From Hornefia butyriciproducens (GTDB taxonomy: Bacteria; Bacillota; Clostridia; Peptostreptococcales; Anaerovoracaceae), in NCBI RefSeq assembly GCF_009695915.1, contig NZ_VUMZ01000008.1:62001-126000 (forward strand): a stretch of DNA of 64,000 nucleotides, in the 5' to 3' direction. Shown piece by piece: positions 34,798-43,299 of this stretch (the first letter of the stretch is position 1; each line of letters opens with the position of its first letter). The notes beneath the pieces were generated by a model. It worked only from the letters and a program-made list of their open reading frames with translations, did no database searches and was not told the DNA's origin. A program made the translations under genes and the position numbers.

Positions 34798-34932
34798 TCA
34801 ATCATCCTCACCGCCGCCGGGCAATAAAGCAGATCCGGGTTTTTTCGAATCTGAACAGCGTTCATCGTCAACGGATTCAAATCCCGCCGCTTCCAGCCGA
34901 CGTTTCAGTTCGGATTCCCAATAAATCTTCAT
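34798..34932 (-). CDS. Possible small protein of 44 residues
   Basis: MKIYWESELKRRLEAAGFE begins a protein-like acidic/basic sequence at ATG 34932, but the ribosome site (GGGGC) is weak. Its 3' end lies upstream of the PH operon. No family is recognised; it may be spurious. Confidence 0.3.
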   Translation of the reverse strand: MKIYWESELKRRLEAAGFESVDDERCSDSKKPGSALLPGGGEDD

Positions 34933-34986
34933 GCCCCGGTTGCCGCATAATCCGTCCTCTCGTCTGAATTTTCCGCAATTGTTGTT

Positions 34987-35015
34987 GTTTACTTTACACT
35001 CTACGGGGTATATAA
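34987..35015 (+). promoter_or_regulatory. Sigma-A promoter of desulfoferrodoxin
   Basis: TTTACT (34987-34992), 17 bp, TATAAT (35010-35015), about 40 bp before the start codon. Confidence 0.6.
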
Positions 35016-35055
35016 TGGTCATACAACTTAAAGTTCTTAACAAGGAGGAAACATT

Positions 35056-35433
35056 ATGTTAGAAATGTACAGATGCGCACATTGCGGAAATATCGTTATC
35101 ATGGCTCATAAATCGGGAGTTCCCATCGTATGTTGCGGAGAGCCCATGGAGCTCCTGAAGGCAAACACCACCGATGCAGCGCAGGAGAAGCACGTACCGG
35201 TCGCGACCGTTGAAGGCGACAAAGTCAGTGTCAAGGTCGGCAGCGTGGAGCATCCGATGACCGACGAGCACTATATCGCCAGCATTCTGCTGGAAACCGA
35301 ACACAGCCTTCAGGTCAGATGGCTGAAACCCACGGACAAACCGGAGGCAGTCTTCGCCGTCGCTCCCGGAGAGAAACCGGTTGCCGTCTACGAATACTGC
35401 ACACTCCACGGCCTGTGGAAGGCAGACCTGTAA
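35056..35433 (+). CDS. dfx: Desulfoferrodoxin (superoxide reductase)
   Basis: A 125-residue two-domain protein that reduces superoxide without making oxygen, a hallmark of anaerobes. Residues 1-36 are the desulforedoxin-like centre I with Cys7, Cys10 and the Cys-Cys pair at 27-28. The rest is the neelaredoxin domain with centre II ligands in VEHPMTDEHYI and YEYCTLHGLW. The ATG has AAGGAGG upstream. It is a single gene with its own promoter and a strong terminator. Confidence 0.95.
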   Translation: MLEMYRCAHCGNIVIMAHKSGVPIVCCGEPMELLKANTTDAAQEKHVPVATVEGDKVSVKVGSVEHPMTDEHYIASILLETEHSLQVRWLKPTDKPEAVFAVAPGEKPVAVYEYCTLHGLWKADL

Positions 35434-35481
35434 ATTCAAGGATTTGCAGATGCACCAGACAGTTTATTGAAAATGCCAGAA

Positions 35482-35512
35482 ATACCGTCCGGGCATACGG
35501 ACGGTATTTTAC
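35482..35512 (+). terminator. Terminator after dfx
   Basis: ATACCGTCCG, loop GGCAT, then ACGGACGGTAT followed by TTTTA. Confidence 0.8.
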
Positions 35513-35540
35513 TGTCTTGCTTCCTGTTTACAACGAATCT

Positions 35541-35590
35541 CCCGGTATTCACGCGGTGAAATGCTCCCGGTATTCACGCGGTGAAATACT
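35541..35590. repeat. 25-bp tandem repeat, two units
   Basis: CCCGGTATTCACGCGGTGAAA followed by TGCT or TACT, repeated head to tail, with a degenerate third unit after it. It lies between two convergent genes. Confidence 0.8.
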
Positions 35591-35701
35591 TCGGTGCTCC
35601 CGCGGCGTGAAGTGGACGGTGCAAGATACACGTTCTCCCTAGGCGGTGCTACCCTGGCAAAACATTCCAGTCGCTCCCGCAGGGAACAGCGAACCCGGCG
35701 T

Positions 35702-37360
35702 TTATTCGACGAAAACACTGCCGCCGATGAATTCCCTGAGAATCGAATTGTTGACAATCACGGAATCGTCCTCAATGGGCAGGAAGAAGTTTAAGAACTT
35801 CAGAATACGCTGAGCTTCTGCGTATTCCGGCTCATCCGGACGAATCTTCTCCAGCAGTGGCTGTGCGTATTTTTTCAGGACAGAGATTTCATAGACGTGA
35901 TAGGAATTGAACAGCACATCCGCTTCGTCACTGTAGGGGAAAATATTTTTGTCCTCGCCGGCGCGAACCTTGGGCCAGTCTGCAATGGTGCTCCGGGCAT
36001 CGTGAGCGCGGAACTGATAGTCACGTACCATACGCCGGAGCATCCGCTCGTCCGTCGTCGGAATCCGCACGTGCTCGTCGATATTCAGCTGGGTCAGCGG
36101 ACTGATGTAGATTTTGAATTTCTCCTCGGCCGGGATCTGCTCCGTCAGTTTCCCGTTCAGACCGTGAATTCCTTCAATTACAATGGGCTGGCCGTGCCTG
36201 AGCCTGGTGATGCGCTTGCCGTATTCTTTCTTGCCTTCAATGAAATTAAACGTCGGCAGATCTACTTCCCGGCCTGCCAGCAGATCGTTCATGTTCTGGT
36301 TGAACAACCCGATATCGATGGCGTCCAGATCTTCATAATTCGGCTCGCCGTGCTCGTCCAGGGGCGTCTGGCTGCGTTCCACAAAATAATCATCGGTTCC
36401 CATGTACAGTGCGTCCATACCGTTGACCTTCAGCTGAATACAAAGCCTGCGCGCGAATGTGGTTTTCCCGGAGGATGAGGGACCCGCAATCAGAATGATC
36501 CTTTTCTTCCGCTTCATTATCATGTCCGCGATTTCCGCAATCTTCTTTTCGTGCAGTGCCTCCGAAAGCATCATCAGCTCCTTCGCCTCACCACGGACGA
36601 TTTTTTTGTTCAGATCACCGACATAATCCACACCCAGAAGACGATCCCAGCGTCCCTGCTCGTCAAAGGCCTCCGCCAGCCTGACCTGATCTTTGTACTC
36701 CGGGATCACCTCCGGGTTCGCCGGGAGCGGGAAACGGATCAGCACGCCGCCGCGGTACGACCGCAATTCAAAGTGCCGGATGTAGCCGGTTGAAGGAACC
36801 ATTTTACCGTAAAAATAATCCTGATAATCCTCCAACTGGTAGAAATCCAGATGCTCTTTCTCCGGCAGAAACTGCAGTTCCCGCAAATTGGCATAGCGCT
36901 TCATCTCAATCAGGAGTTTAATTCCCTCCTCCGCGGAATAGCGATGATGTTCGATGGGAACATCCTCCTCCACCAGGCGCCGCATCTCATCTTCGATCTG
37001 ACGAATTTCCCGTCCGGAGGCGCCCTCCAGCGCATAGACATACAGTCCCTGGTTCAGAGAATTGTCGATTATCATCTCCGTATCGCCCAACACGTGCTTG
37101 ACCGCGGTCAGATAGATCAGCACAAGTCCATACTGATACACCAGATTCGCGGCTTGCGTCCGCATGTCCAGCAGTTCCACACTGCATTCTTCCTCTATCA
37201 CAAAATTAAGGTCCTGATACTCATTGCCCACCTTCGCCAGCAGGACAGTATAAGGGAGTTCATCCCTCATCTGCCTGTAAATCTCCTCAATCCGGGTTCC
37301 CTTTTTCACCTCAAAATCCCGAAATTCGCCGCGGGGTTCCGTCTTCAGTCTGATTTTCAA
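35702..37360 (-). CDS. Nucleoside kinase with TGS-like N-terminal domain (uridine kinase family)
   Basis: A 552-residue protein. The N-terminal 65 residues resemble the TGS domain (EVKKGTRIEEIYRQM). A ThrRS second-additional-like region follows (HHRYSAEEGIKLL). The C-terminal half is a uridine-kinase/PRK-type P-loop kinase with GPSSSGKT, DDYFVERSQTP and EGIHGLN. The best start is TTG 37360, 8 nt after GGAGG; the nearby ATG 37375 overlaps the Shine-Dalgarno itself. This architecture is common in Clostridia. The physiological substrate is not certain, though uridine or cytidine is likely. Confidence 0.87.
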   Translation of the reverse strand: MKIRLKTEPRGEFRDFEVKKGTRIEEIYRQMRDELPYTVLLAKVGNEYQDLNFVIEEECSVELLDMRTQAANLVYQYGLVLIYLTAVKHVLGDTEMIIDNSLNQGLYVYALEGASGREIRQIEDEMRRLVEEDVPIEHHRYSAEEGIKLLIEMKRYANLRELQFLPEKEHLDFYQLEDYQDYFYGKMVPSTGYIRHFELRSYRGGVLIRFPLPANPEVIPEYKDQVRLAEAFDEQGRWDRLLGVDYVGDLNKKIVRGEAKELMMLSEALHEKKIAEIADMIMKRKKRIILIAGPSSSGKTTFARRLCIQLKVNGMDALYMGTDDYFVERSQTPLDEHGEPNYEDLDAIDIGLFNQNMNDLLAGREVDLPTFNFIEGKKEYGKRITRLRHGQPIVIEGIHGLNGKLTEQIPAEEKFKIYISPLTQLNIDEHVRIPTTDERMLRRMVRDYQFRAHDARSTIADWPKVRAGEDKNIFPYSDEADVLFNSYHVYEISVLKKYAQPLLEKIRPDEPEYAEAQRILKFLNFFLPIEDDSVIVNNSILREFIGGSVFVE

Positions 37361-37627
37361 GATACATACCTCCATGCCGTTCCATGTTTGACCTGATGCT
37401 ATGCACTGCAGTCTAATCTCCTCTGAACAAACATTATACCATAAATACCGGGACGGAGAATATATATAATTGTGAAAGTTCAACAATCGCCGGCGGGGAC
37501 TTGGCATCGGATGATGCTTTGCGACACCGCCGGCAGACTCATTCCGTTCGCACTGCTTCGCTGCCGGAGAGCTTACGCAGCGCCCCATTAGGTCCGACGG
37601 GGATTTAACGGGCAGACACTGTATTCG

Positions 37628-37813
37628 TCATTTAACCGACTGGTCTGTTAAATCATTTGATCCGGAGCAGTCTTCGCTGCATTTCCCGCATTTCGCATTT
37701 CTCCGGGATTCCAGTGCCCGGATCAGCCGCACGAGGAAATAAATAACTGCGGCCGCCGCTGCAGCAATCAGAAGTACCAGAAGCAGCGTCTGCTGCATAA
37801 AAGTTCCATTCAA
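37628..37813 (-). CDS. Small Cys-rich single-helix membrane protein (FeoB-associated-like)
   Basis: About 61 residues: one transmembrane helix (LLLVLLIAAAAAAVIYFLV) followed by a basic and Cys-containing tail (KCGKCSEDC). The same layout is seen in the FeoB-associated protein at 61,910, but there is no iron transporter nearby. TTG 37813 has GGAGG at ideal spacing; GTG 37822 overlaps it, and ATG 37798 is a third option. 37,361-37,627 upstream shows no gene. Confidence 0.5.
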   Translation of the reverse strand: MNGTFMQQTLLLVLLIAAAAAAVIYFLVRLIRALESRRNAKCGKCSEDCSGSNDLTDQSVK

Positions 37814-37876
37814 TTTTCTCACCTCCGTGTATCATGTGCTTTGTCTCCGGGTCGCGGCTCTGACCCGCCGTTCGTT

Positions 37877-38950
37877 TCATGCTGTTCTGCTCTTTCTGGT
37901 GATCTTGCCTTTGTAGTTGCAGGAAAGAGCCGCGCAGGCGTAGTAATCTGACAGTTCCACCAGCTGTCCCCCCACCTTGATTCCGGTTCGGATGTAGCCC
38001 TCCTGACAGCAGGTCCGGGATTTACGGCTGTCATCATCTACTGTATATTTTCTGCCGTGAACGGTAGAGAACAAAGTAAAGATCGAGAACTTCTTTGCGT
38101 AGTGGCTCAGAGTCTCCACGGTGCATCTCTTACTTTTTTTGTTGTAGGTGAAACGCGCTTCCACAAAACACTCAAAGCACTTTTTCTTTGTCCAGCTGTC
38201 ATAAATTCTGGTTCGGTGCGAAGCCGTCCTGGTTTTATCTCCTCCGGCGGCAAAACACGGTTCCGCGAAAGCAGCCGTCAGTCGGGAAAAAAATCCGCGC
38301 GGAGCACTAGCGCTCTTTTCCCTTCCGGTGTCCAGAATGTCAAGAACAATTTTCTCTTCATCAAATGTCACCGTCACGTTGCTATCGATAACATAGGTCA
38401 CCGGTTTCATATTGGAATCGACTGATACGATGTTCCCCGCCCCTGCGGCTTCCGATGTTTCTTTGGCAGTTTCCGTTGTTGATCTGACAGATCTCGCCAC
38501 TGTTGCGGCAGTTCCCGTTGACTGGTTTGTCAACCTCGTTGCTGCTTTGACGGGTTTCGCTGCAAACTCGGCGGTCTGCTCTGATGTCTTCTCCTCCATG
38601 ATCTGCGACGCGTCATCGTAGCAGTCTTCCATAACATTTTCCATTACATCGTCTATCTCACCCGGCTCCAGCCCTGAAAAATCTTCCTGCTTCAGTTCCT
38701 TCACGACGGCCTTCTGATCCTTTTTGATTTCCTTCATTTCTTTTTTGTTGTAAGAAATCCGAACGATCGTCTCTGCCTGCTCCCGTCCGCCGTCCGGAAG
38801 AAACAGCCCGGGCCGGCTTTCCTTTGTACGCGCCGATGCGGCTCCGCCGGAGGACTCCGCCGCACAGGCCGGCATGATCTGCGTCAGTGTCACACTCAAA
38901 CCGATGAGACAGATCACAATCCGTTCAATCATTATCCTTCCTTTCAGCAT
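37877..38950 (-). CDS. Secreted protein of unknown function
   Basis: A 357-residue protein starting at ATG 38950 (GGAGG, 8-nt spacing). It has a signal peptide of about 30 residues ending near PACAAE. The middle is low-complexity, rich in Ala/Thr/Glu, with an EIKKDQKAVVKELKQEDFSG helix. The C-terminal 110 residues are basic and contain seven Cys (CFECF, CTVET, TCCQEG, YYACAALSC), likely disulfide-bonded outside the cell. No known family is recognised. It lies in tandem with the PC4-like gene. Confidence 0.6.
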   Translation of the reverse strand: MLKGRIMIERIVICLIGLSVTLTQIMPACAAESSGGAASARTKESRPGLFLPDGGREQAETIVRISYNKKEMKEIKKDQKAVVKELKQEDFSGLEPGEIDDVMENVMEDCYDDASQIMEEKTSEQTAEFAAKPVKAATRLTNQSTGTAATVARSVRSTTETAKETSEAAGAGNIVSVDSNMKPVTYVIDSNVTVTFDEEKIVLDILDTGREKSASAPRGFFSRLTAAFAEPCFAAGGDKTRTASHRTRIYDSWTKKKCFECFVEARFTYNKKSKRCTVETLSHYAKKFSIFTLFSTVHGRKYTVDDDSRKSRTCCQEGYIRTGIKVGGQLVELSDYYACAALSCNYKGKITRKSRTA

Positions 38951-38972
38951 TTTTCACACCTCCGAAATTTCA

Positions 38973-39533
38973 TTAAAACGCCGCGCAGGCCGCATCTGCA
39001 CCGGAGTCCTGATTTACCTGCAGGGGCACATCCGAAGAGACATCCTGAGCATATTCATCCGTTTCCGATCCGGGCACAGATTCCTCCGAAACCTCCGCCG
39101 GGTCCTCCGGCATGGAAGCAGGCGGCTCGTCTGCCATGGCGTTCCGGTCGGGAGCACCGATATCCGGTGAGATCCGGCCATTGGGAGCATCCGCAGCTGT
39201 TTCCGCTGCGGCAGAAACGGTGCGATACTGCTCCGTCTTCTTACGATACTCAAGGTATTCCATCCGGTCAGCCTCCTGATCTGCTTTCGCCTCATCCACC
39301 GTCTTCTGGTTCTGATATGCCAGGTACAGGGATACAAGCTGGCGCATTTCATCCGCGTACAGTGTGATTCCGCGAGACATATGAGTATGATTCCTGTCCC
39401 AGGCCCGGATGTCGAACTTCGGCACCGATTGATCATTCCAGCAGACGATGTTCAGTTCCTTGCTCCAGCCGTTGTTCCGGACCGCCAGAGTCCCGAGATG
39501 TTTTCTGATTTCAAACGTAAATTCATTCGGCAT
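38973..39533 (-). CDS. PC4/YdbC-like ssDNA-binding protein with long acidic tail
   Basis: 186 residues from ATG 39533 (AAGGAG upstream). Residues 1-75 match the YdbC/PC4 fold: FEIRKHLGTLAVRNNGWSKELN, WNDQSVPKFDIRAWD and GITLYADEMRQL. Family proteins bind single-stranded DNA or RNA and affect transcription. The remaining 110 residues are acidic and Pro/Ala/Ser-rich and absent from the usual 70-80 residue form. This disordered tail is unusual. Confidence 0.75.
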   Translation of the reverse strand: MPNEFTFEIRKHLGTLAVRNNGWSKELNIVCWNDQSVPKFDIRAWDRNHTHMSRGITLYADEMRQLVSLYLAYQNQKTVDEAKADQEADRMEYLEYRKKTEQYRTVSAAAETAADAPNGRISPDIGAPDRNAMADEPPASMPEDPAEVSEESVPGSETDEYAQDVSSDVPLQVNQDSGADAACAAF

Positions 39534-39709
39534 AATAGGTTCTCCTTTCCTTCTTCTAAGCAACCCTTTTGTAAGGTCGATATTACCATTATTGGTATAA
39601 TATGTCAATTAAATCGACGCAAAAAACAGCGGGAGAAAAAAGAAAGTCTTTTCTCTTACCCGCTTGATTCCAATGTTTTCAGAGGCGCGGAGCACGGCAG
39701 TCAAAGACC

Positions 39710-39847
39710 GGCCGCGGTTACTGACAGATCGTCGATGCAGTCAGTTCCAACGCGAAGCGGCAGTCATCAATGCAGCCAATCCTGCGCAGGTCGGCCGCGG
39801 TCGTCGACAGTTTGCAAGCTCTGCAGGCCGGCCGCGGTCGTCGACAG
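39710..39847. repeat. GGCCGCGGTCGTCGACAG repeats in a 353-bp gap
   Basis: Exact 18-bp copies at 39793 and 39830, with a variant at 39710 (GGCCGCGGTTACTGACAG). The gap 39,534-39,886 has no gene. Confidence 0.75.
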
Positions 39848-39886
39848 ATCGTCACAGGTCAGCTGCAGACTCGCCGAACACGGCGG

Positions 39887-40786
39887 TTACCTCTTCAGTG
39901 TAAGGAAACCCACTTCGGGACGGTTGTTCAGGCGGAACGGAAAGACGCTGTTTCCCAATCCGCGGCTCACCAGCATGGCAGAGCGGCCTTCGATATGGAA
40001 GCCGCTGGTCATTTTCGGGAGCACGCCCTGGCCCGGAGCATACAGACCCTGTCCGTTCGGAAGACGGAACTGGCCGCCGTGCGCATGACCCGACAGGATG
40101 ACGTCGGCGTTAGTTGCCGCGTAATCAGTCAGATACTGCGGTTCGTGAGTCAGCATGATTGTGAAGGCGCTATCTTTTTCTTCACAGATATCCCGGAGCT
40201 TCTCCAGAAGTACGGCGGACTCAAAGCCGGTCCCCAGTTCCCATCCGATCTCCTTAGCGGCGTATACGCTGGTTTCTGCGACACCCATGATATTGATATG
40301 GGAACCGTCCTTTTCAAACTTCTCGCATCGATCGAACATGACATGCACGCCCAGCAGTTTAAGTTCCTCATAAAAGGGATGGATCCGGGTCTGACGAATC
40401 TGCAGCTCGTGATTTCCGTTCACATAATAAACCGGCGCAATTTTCAGAAGACCGGAAACCGCCTTCAGTGCCGCCATGAAATCTGTGTGATTTCGGTCCA
40501 CAAGATCCCCGGTGATCGCAATAATATCAGGATTTCCGTTCCGGACCATCTCCAGCAGTTCCCTTTGTTCCTCCCCGAAATACTCACTCTGCAAGTCGGA
40601 AATATGTGCAATGCGAAATCCGCCGAAAGCTTCAGGCACACGTTCCGAGCGAAGACGATACTCCGTTGCGACCAGCGCCCTGTTGCAGTATTTCAATCCC
40701 CTGTACAGACCGTACGCAGTGACCCCGGCCACAGTTCCGGCTGCCGCGGCCGTCAGTGTGCGCCGCGCTGTCATTCTTTTTTTCAT
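39887..40786 (-). CDS. Metallophosphoesterase (YaeI-like), membrane-anchored
   Basis: A 299-residue protein starting at ATG 40786 behind GGGGGAG. A basic N-terminus plus hydrophobic segment (about 9-26) looks like a Tat-like or membrane anchor. Calcineurin-fold motifs are complete: HISDLQSEYF, ITGDLVDRN, VNGNHE, LTHEPQ, LSGHAHGGQ. It lies 14 bp from the exonuclease III gene on the same strand. YaeI-like enzymes act on lipid or nucleotide phosphodiesters; the substrate here is unknown. Confidence 0.88.
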   Translation of the reverse strand: MKKRMTARRTLTAAAAGTVAGVTAYGLYRGLKYCNRALVATEYRLRSERVPEAFGGFRIAHISDLQSEYFGEEQRELLEMVRNGNPDIIAITGDLVDRNHTDFMAALKAVSGLLKIAPVYYVNGNHELQIRQTRIHPFYEELKLLGVHVMFDRCEKFEKDGSHINIMGVAETSVYAAKEIGWELGTGFESAVLLEKLRDICEEKDSAFTIMLTHEPQYLTDYAATNADVILSGHAHGGQFRLPNGQGLYAPGQGVLPKMTSGFHIEGRSAMLVSRGLGNSVFPFRLNNRPEVGFLTLKR

Positions 40787-40799
40787 AATCTCCCCCGTT

Positions 40800-41549
40800 T
40801 CAAAGTCTAATTTCCAGTTCCACCGGACAATGGTCACTCCCCATGATATCCGTGTGGATCTTCGCGTCCACAATCTTATCCCGCAGACGGTCGCTGACGA
40901 TAAAATAGTCAATGCGCCATCCCGCGTTGTTCTTCCGGGCATTGAACCGGTAGCTCCACCAGCTGTACACCCCTTCAGTGTCCGGATAGAGATACCGATA
41001 GGTATCAGTGAACCCGGCCTCCAGAAGCTGCGTCATCTTAGCTCGCTCTTCGTCAGAAAATCCGGCATTTCCACGGTTTGTCTTCGGGTTCTTCAGGTCG
41101 ATTTCCTCATGCGCGACATTCATGTCCCCACAGAGAATCACGGGCTTTTCCCGGTCCAGCTCCACCAGCAGGTTCCGGATATCATCCTCCCATTTCATCC
41201 GGTAATCCAACCTCCGGAGTTCATTCTGACTGTTAGGCACATAGACGTTGACCAGATAAAAATCCTCATACTCGAGAATGATCCCGCGGCCCTCGTCCGT
41301 GTGCTCCCCGAAATTATACTGCACACGCAGCGGCTTTTTCTTTGTAAGCACCGCCGTTCCCGAATAGCCCTTGCGCTCCGCACTGCAGAAAAACTCCTCA
41401 TACTCCGGAAGGTCAAGCGTCGCCTGCCCCTCCTGCATCTTAGTCTCCTGAATACAGAAAAAATCCGCGTCCAGCTCCCGGACCACATCCTCAAATCCTT
41501 TTTTCAGACAGGCTCTGAGCCCGTTCACGTTCCATGATATCAGTTTCAT
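40800..41549 (-). CDS. xth: Exodeoxyribonuclease III
   Basis: A 249-residue AP endonuclease/3' exonuclease for base-excision repair. The family signatures are present from the first residue: SWNVNGLRA, IQETKMQEGQ, YSGTAVLTKK, CGDMNVAHEEIDL, YSWWSYRFNARKNNAGWRIDYF and MGSDHCPVEL. It is the first gene of the pair with the metallophosphoesterase. Confidence 0.95.
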   Translation of the reverse strand: MKLISWNVNGLRACLKKGFEDVVRELDADFFCIQETKMQEGQATLDLPEYEEFFCSAERKGYSGTAVLTKKKPLRVQYNFGEHTDEGRGIILEYEDFYLVNVYVPNSQNELRRLDYRMKWEDDIRNLLVELDREKPVILCGDMNVAHEEIDLKNPKTNRGNAGFSDEERAKMTQLLEAGFTDTYRYLYPDTEGVYSWWSYRFNARKNNAGWRIDYFIVSDRLRDKIVDAKIHTDIMGSDHCPVELEIRL

Positions 41550-41731
41550 ATGTATGTCTTTTCTCGCTTTCGTTCTGATTTACCCCGCTTCCGCCGATCC
41601 TCAGCGATGAGGCGATGCATCAGCGGCGTCTCTTTGGTTACTGCCATTATACCATAGTTTGATGCGTTTGTGGTTCAATTAATATTTTATCCTGAAACAC
41701 CTTATATTTGTAGATTCAGGAGTCAGATTTG

Positions 41732-41747
41732 TGGCACACATCTTGCT
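41732..41747 (+). promoter_or_regulatory. Sigma-54 promoter upstream of P1 peptidase
   Basis: TGGCAC (41732-41737), five bases, TTGCT (41743-41747), which matches the -24/-12 consensus. A 7-bp inverted repeat TCCTGAA/TTCAGGA (41690-41721) lies just upstream. Transcription would start about 60 bp before the gene. Confidence 0.75.
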
Positions 41748-41820
41748 GTGATAAAATGGTAACAAAACACTGGCAGACAACCTGCAGACAGAAAATTATT
41801 ATGAGCAAGGAGGATTTTTT

Positions 41821-42951
41821 ATGGGCATTCCATCGGACGCCCCCATCCGGCTTCACAGGAAGTTCGAGCGGGGAGACAGAAACAAAATCACAGACGTGCA
41901 GGGCGTCAGGGTCGGTCAGGTGACTCTGCAGGACGGGGAGATCAACACCGGCGTAACCGCCGTTCTTCCTCACTGCGGCAACATTTTCAGGGACAAAGTC
42001 ATGGCCGGCTGCTCCGTCCTCAACGGGTTCGGCAAAAGCATCGGGCTGGTGCAGATTCAGGAACTGGGAACGATTGAAACTCCCATCGTGATGACCAACA
42101 CTCTCAGCATCGGAACTGCGTTTACCGCTCTCACGAAATATATGTTGGAACAAAATGAAGATATCGGCGTATCCACCGGAACCGTAAACTGCCTTGTTAC
42201 AGAATGTAACGACGGGCGGCTCAACGATATCCGGGGACTTCATGTCCGGGAGGAGCATGTCCGGCAGGCACTGGACAGCGCTTCCGATGATTTTGAGGAG
42301 GGCGCCGTCGGAGCGGGAACAGGAATGGTCTGCCTCGGGCTGAAGGGCGGAATCGGATCCGCTTCCCGGAAAATCACAGCAGACGGCGGCGAATACGTGA
42401 TTGGGGCGCTCGTCATGACCAATTACGGGTCCGCCGGTAATCTCGTCATCGACGGAATCCATTATGACACAACAAAGGCCGCCGCACGCACCGACGAGAC
42501 TTCCGGATGCGCCGGCGAGACTTCCGGATGCGCCGGCGAGAGCTCAGGATGCGCCGCCGGTACGACCGGCGCGGTCAGCACAGGCGGTGAAGACAAGGAC
42601 CGGGGTTCCGTCATCATCCTCATCGCCACTGATCTTCCTCTTTCAGAGCGGCAGCTCACCCGGGTTTCCAAGCGGGCTATGATCGCCCTCGCCAGAACAG
42701 GCTCTTACTGTGGAAACGGAAGCGGAGACATCGCGATCACCTTCACGACGGCTAACCGATGTGCCCATTACAGCGAGAAGGATATTCTGAAATACGGAAT
42801 GTTTTTTGACGAAAACATTGACCGTGTATTCGAGGCATCTGTGGAGGCTGTTGAAGAAGCTCTGATCAGTTCTCTATATCACGCGAAGACGACAGAAGGC
42901 GTCCGGGGAAGCCGCTATATGGGGCTGAAGGATTTCCTCAATATGGACTGA
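41821..42951 (+). CDS. P1-family (DmpA-type) aminopeptidase
   Basis: A 376-residue N-terminal-nucleophile peptidase. ATG 41821 follows AAGGAGG. Motifs: ITDVQGVRVGQVTL at the start, a conserved NTGVTAVLP, GTGTVNCLV-like and GAGTGMVCLGLKGGIG, and the self-cleavage site Gly262-Ser263 in KDRGSVIILIATD. Cleavage makes alpha and beta chains, with Ser263 as nucleophile. Family members release N-terminal D-Ala, beta-amino acids or ordinary residues from short peptides. Just before the cleavage site lie three 7-residue repeats (ETSGCAG type) that relatives do not need. The sigma-54 promoter links it to the operon downstream. Confidence 0.88.
   Translation: MGIPSDAPIRLHRKFERGDRNKITDVQGVRVGQVTLQDGEINTGVTAVLPHCGNIFRDKVMAGCSVLNGFGKSIGLVQIQELGTIETPIVMTNTLSIGTAFTALTKYMLEQNEDIGVSTGTVNCLVTECNDGRLNDIRGLHVREEHVRQALDSASDDFEEGAVGAGTGMVCLGLKGGIGSASRKITADGGEYVIGALVMTNYGSAGNLVIDGIHYDTTKAAARTDETSGCAGETSGCAGESSGCAAGTTGAVSTGGEDKDRGSVIILIATDLPLSERQLTRVSKRAMIALARTGSYCGNGSGDIAITFTTANRCAHYSEKDILKYGMFFDENIDRVFEASVEAVEEALISSLYHAKTTEGVRGSRYMGLKDFLNMD
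42496..42558 (+). repeat. In-frame 21-bp tandem repeat inside the P1 peptidase gene
   Basis: Three units (GAGACTTCCGGATGCGCCGGC, the third slightly changed) encode residues 226-246, ET/SSGCAG repeats, in the linker before the self-cleavage site. Confidence 0.9.
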
Positions 42952-42980
42952 CGGTCCTGGGCAGATTCGGACAGAATTCG

Positions 42981-43100
42981 AACGGTGCGACGGTCCTCGC
43001 GGGCCGGTCGGGCAGCCTCGGACGAGACGGGGAGCCTCGTGGGCCGGTCGGGCAGTCTCGAATGGTGCGGCGGTCCTCGCGGGCCGGTCAGGCAGCCGGA
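42981..43100. repeat. 40-bp tandem repeat, three units
   Basis: GGGCCGGTCGGGCAG recurs at 43001, 43041 and 43081, an exact 40-bp spacing, within otherwise gene-free DNA before the sigma-54 promoter of the permease. Confidence 0.85.
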
Positions 43101-43216
43101 TCCTTTATCAGGTTAAAAATAGGATAAAAATCGGTTATGACCGGTCCGAATATTTCTTTGCAGCATGCACGGCGGCAGAAAAAGGACTATTGTTCATCAT
43201 GAAGAGCGACCTCTGT

Positions 43217-43233
43217 TTGGCACGATCATTGCT
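43217..43233 (+). promoter_or_regulatory. Sigma-54 promoter of the permease-deacylase operon
   Basis: TTGGCACGATCATTGCT is a nearly perfect -24/-12 element (YTGGCACGRNNNTTGCW), 67 bp before the permease ATG. Confidence 0.85.
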
Positions 43234-43299
43234 CCTTATGCAAATGTCGCAATTTTCACTGCGGTCAAAAAATTTTCACCATCCAAGGAGGTCATCACT

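Noticed and set aside
42981-43100. Possible CRISPR array
   Set aside because: The units are direct tandem repeats of exact 40-bp period without unique spacers; no cas genes are nearby. The same holds for the 25-bp and 18-bp repeats.
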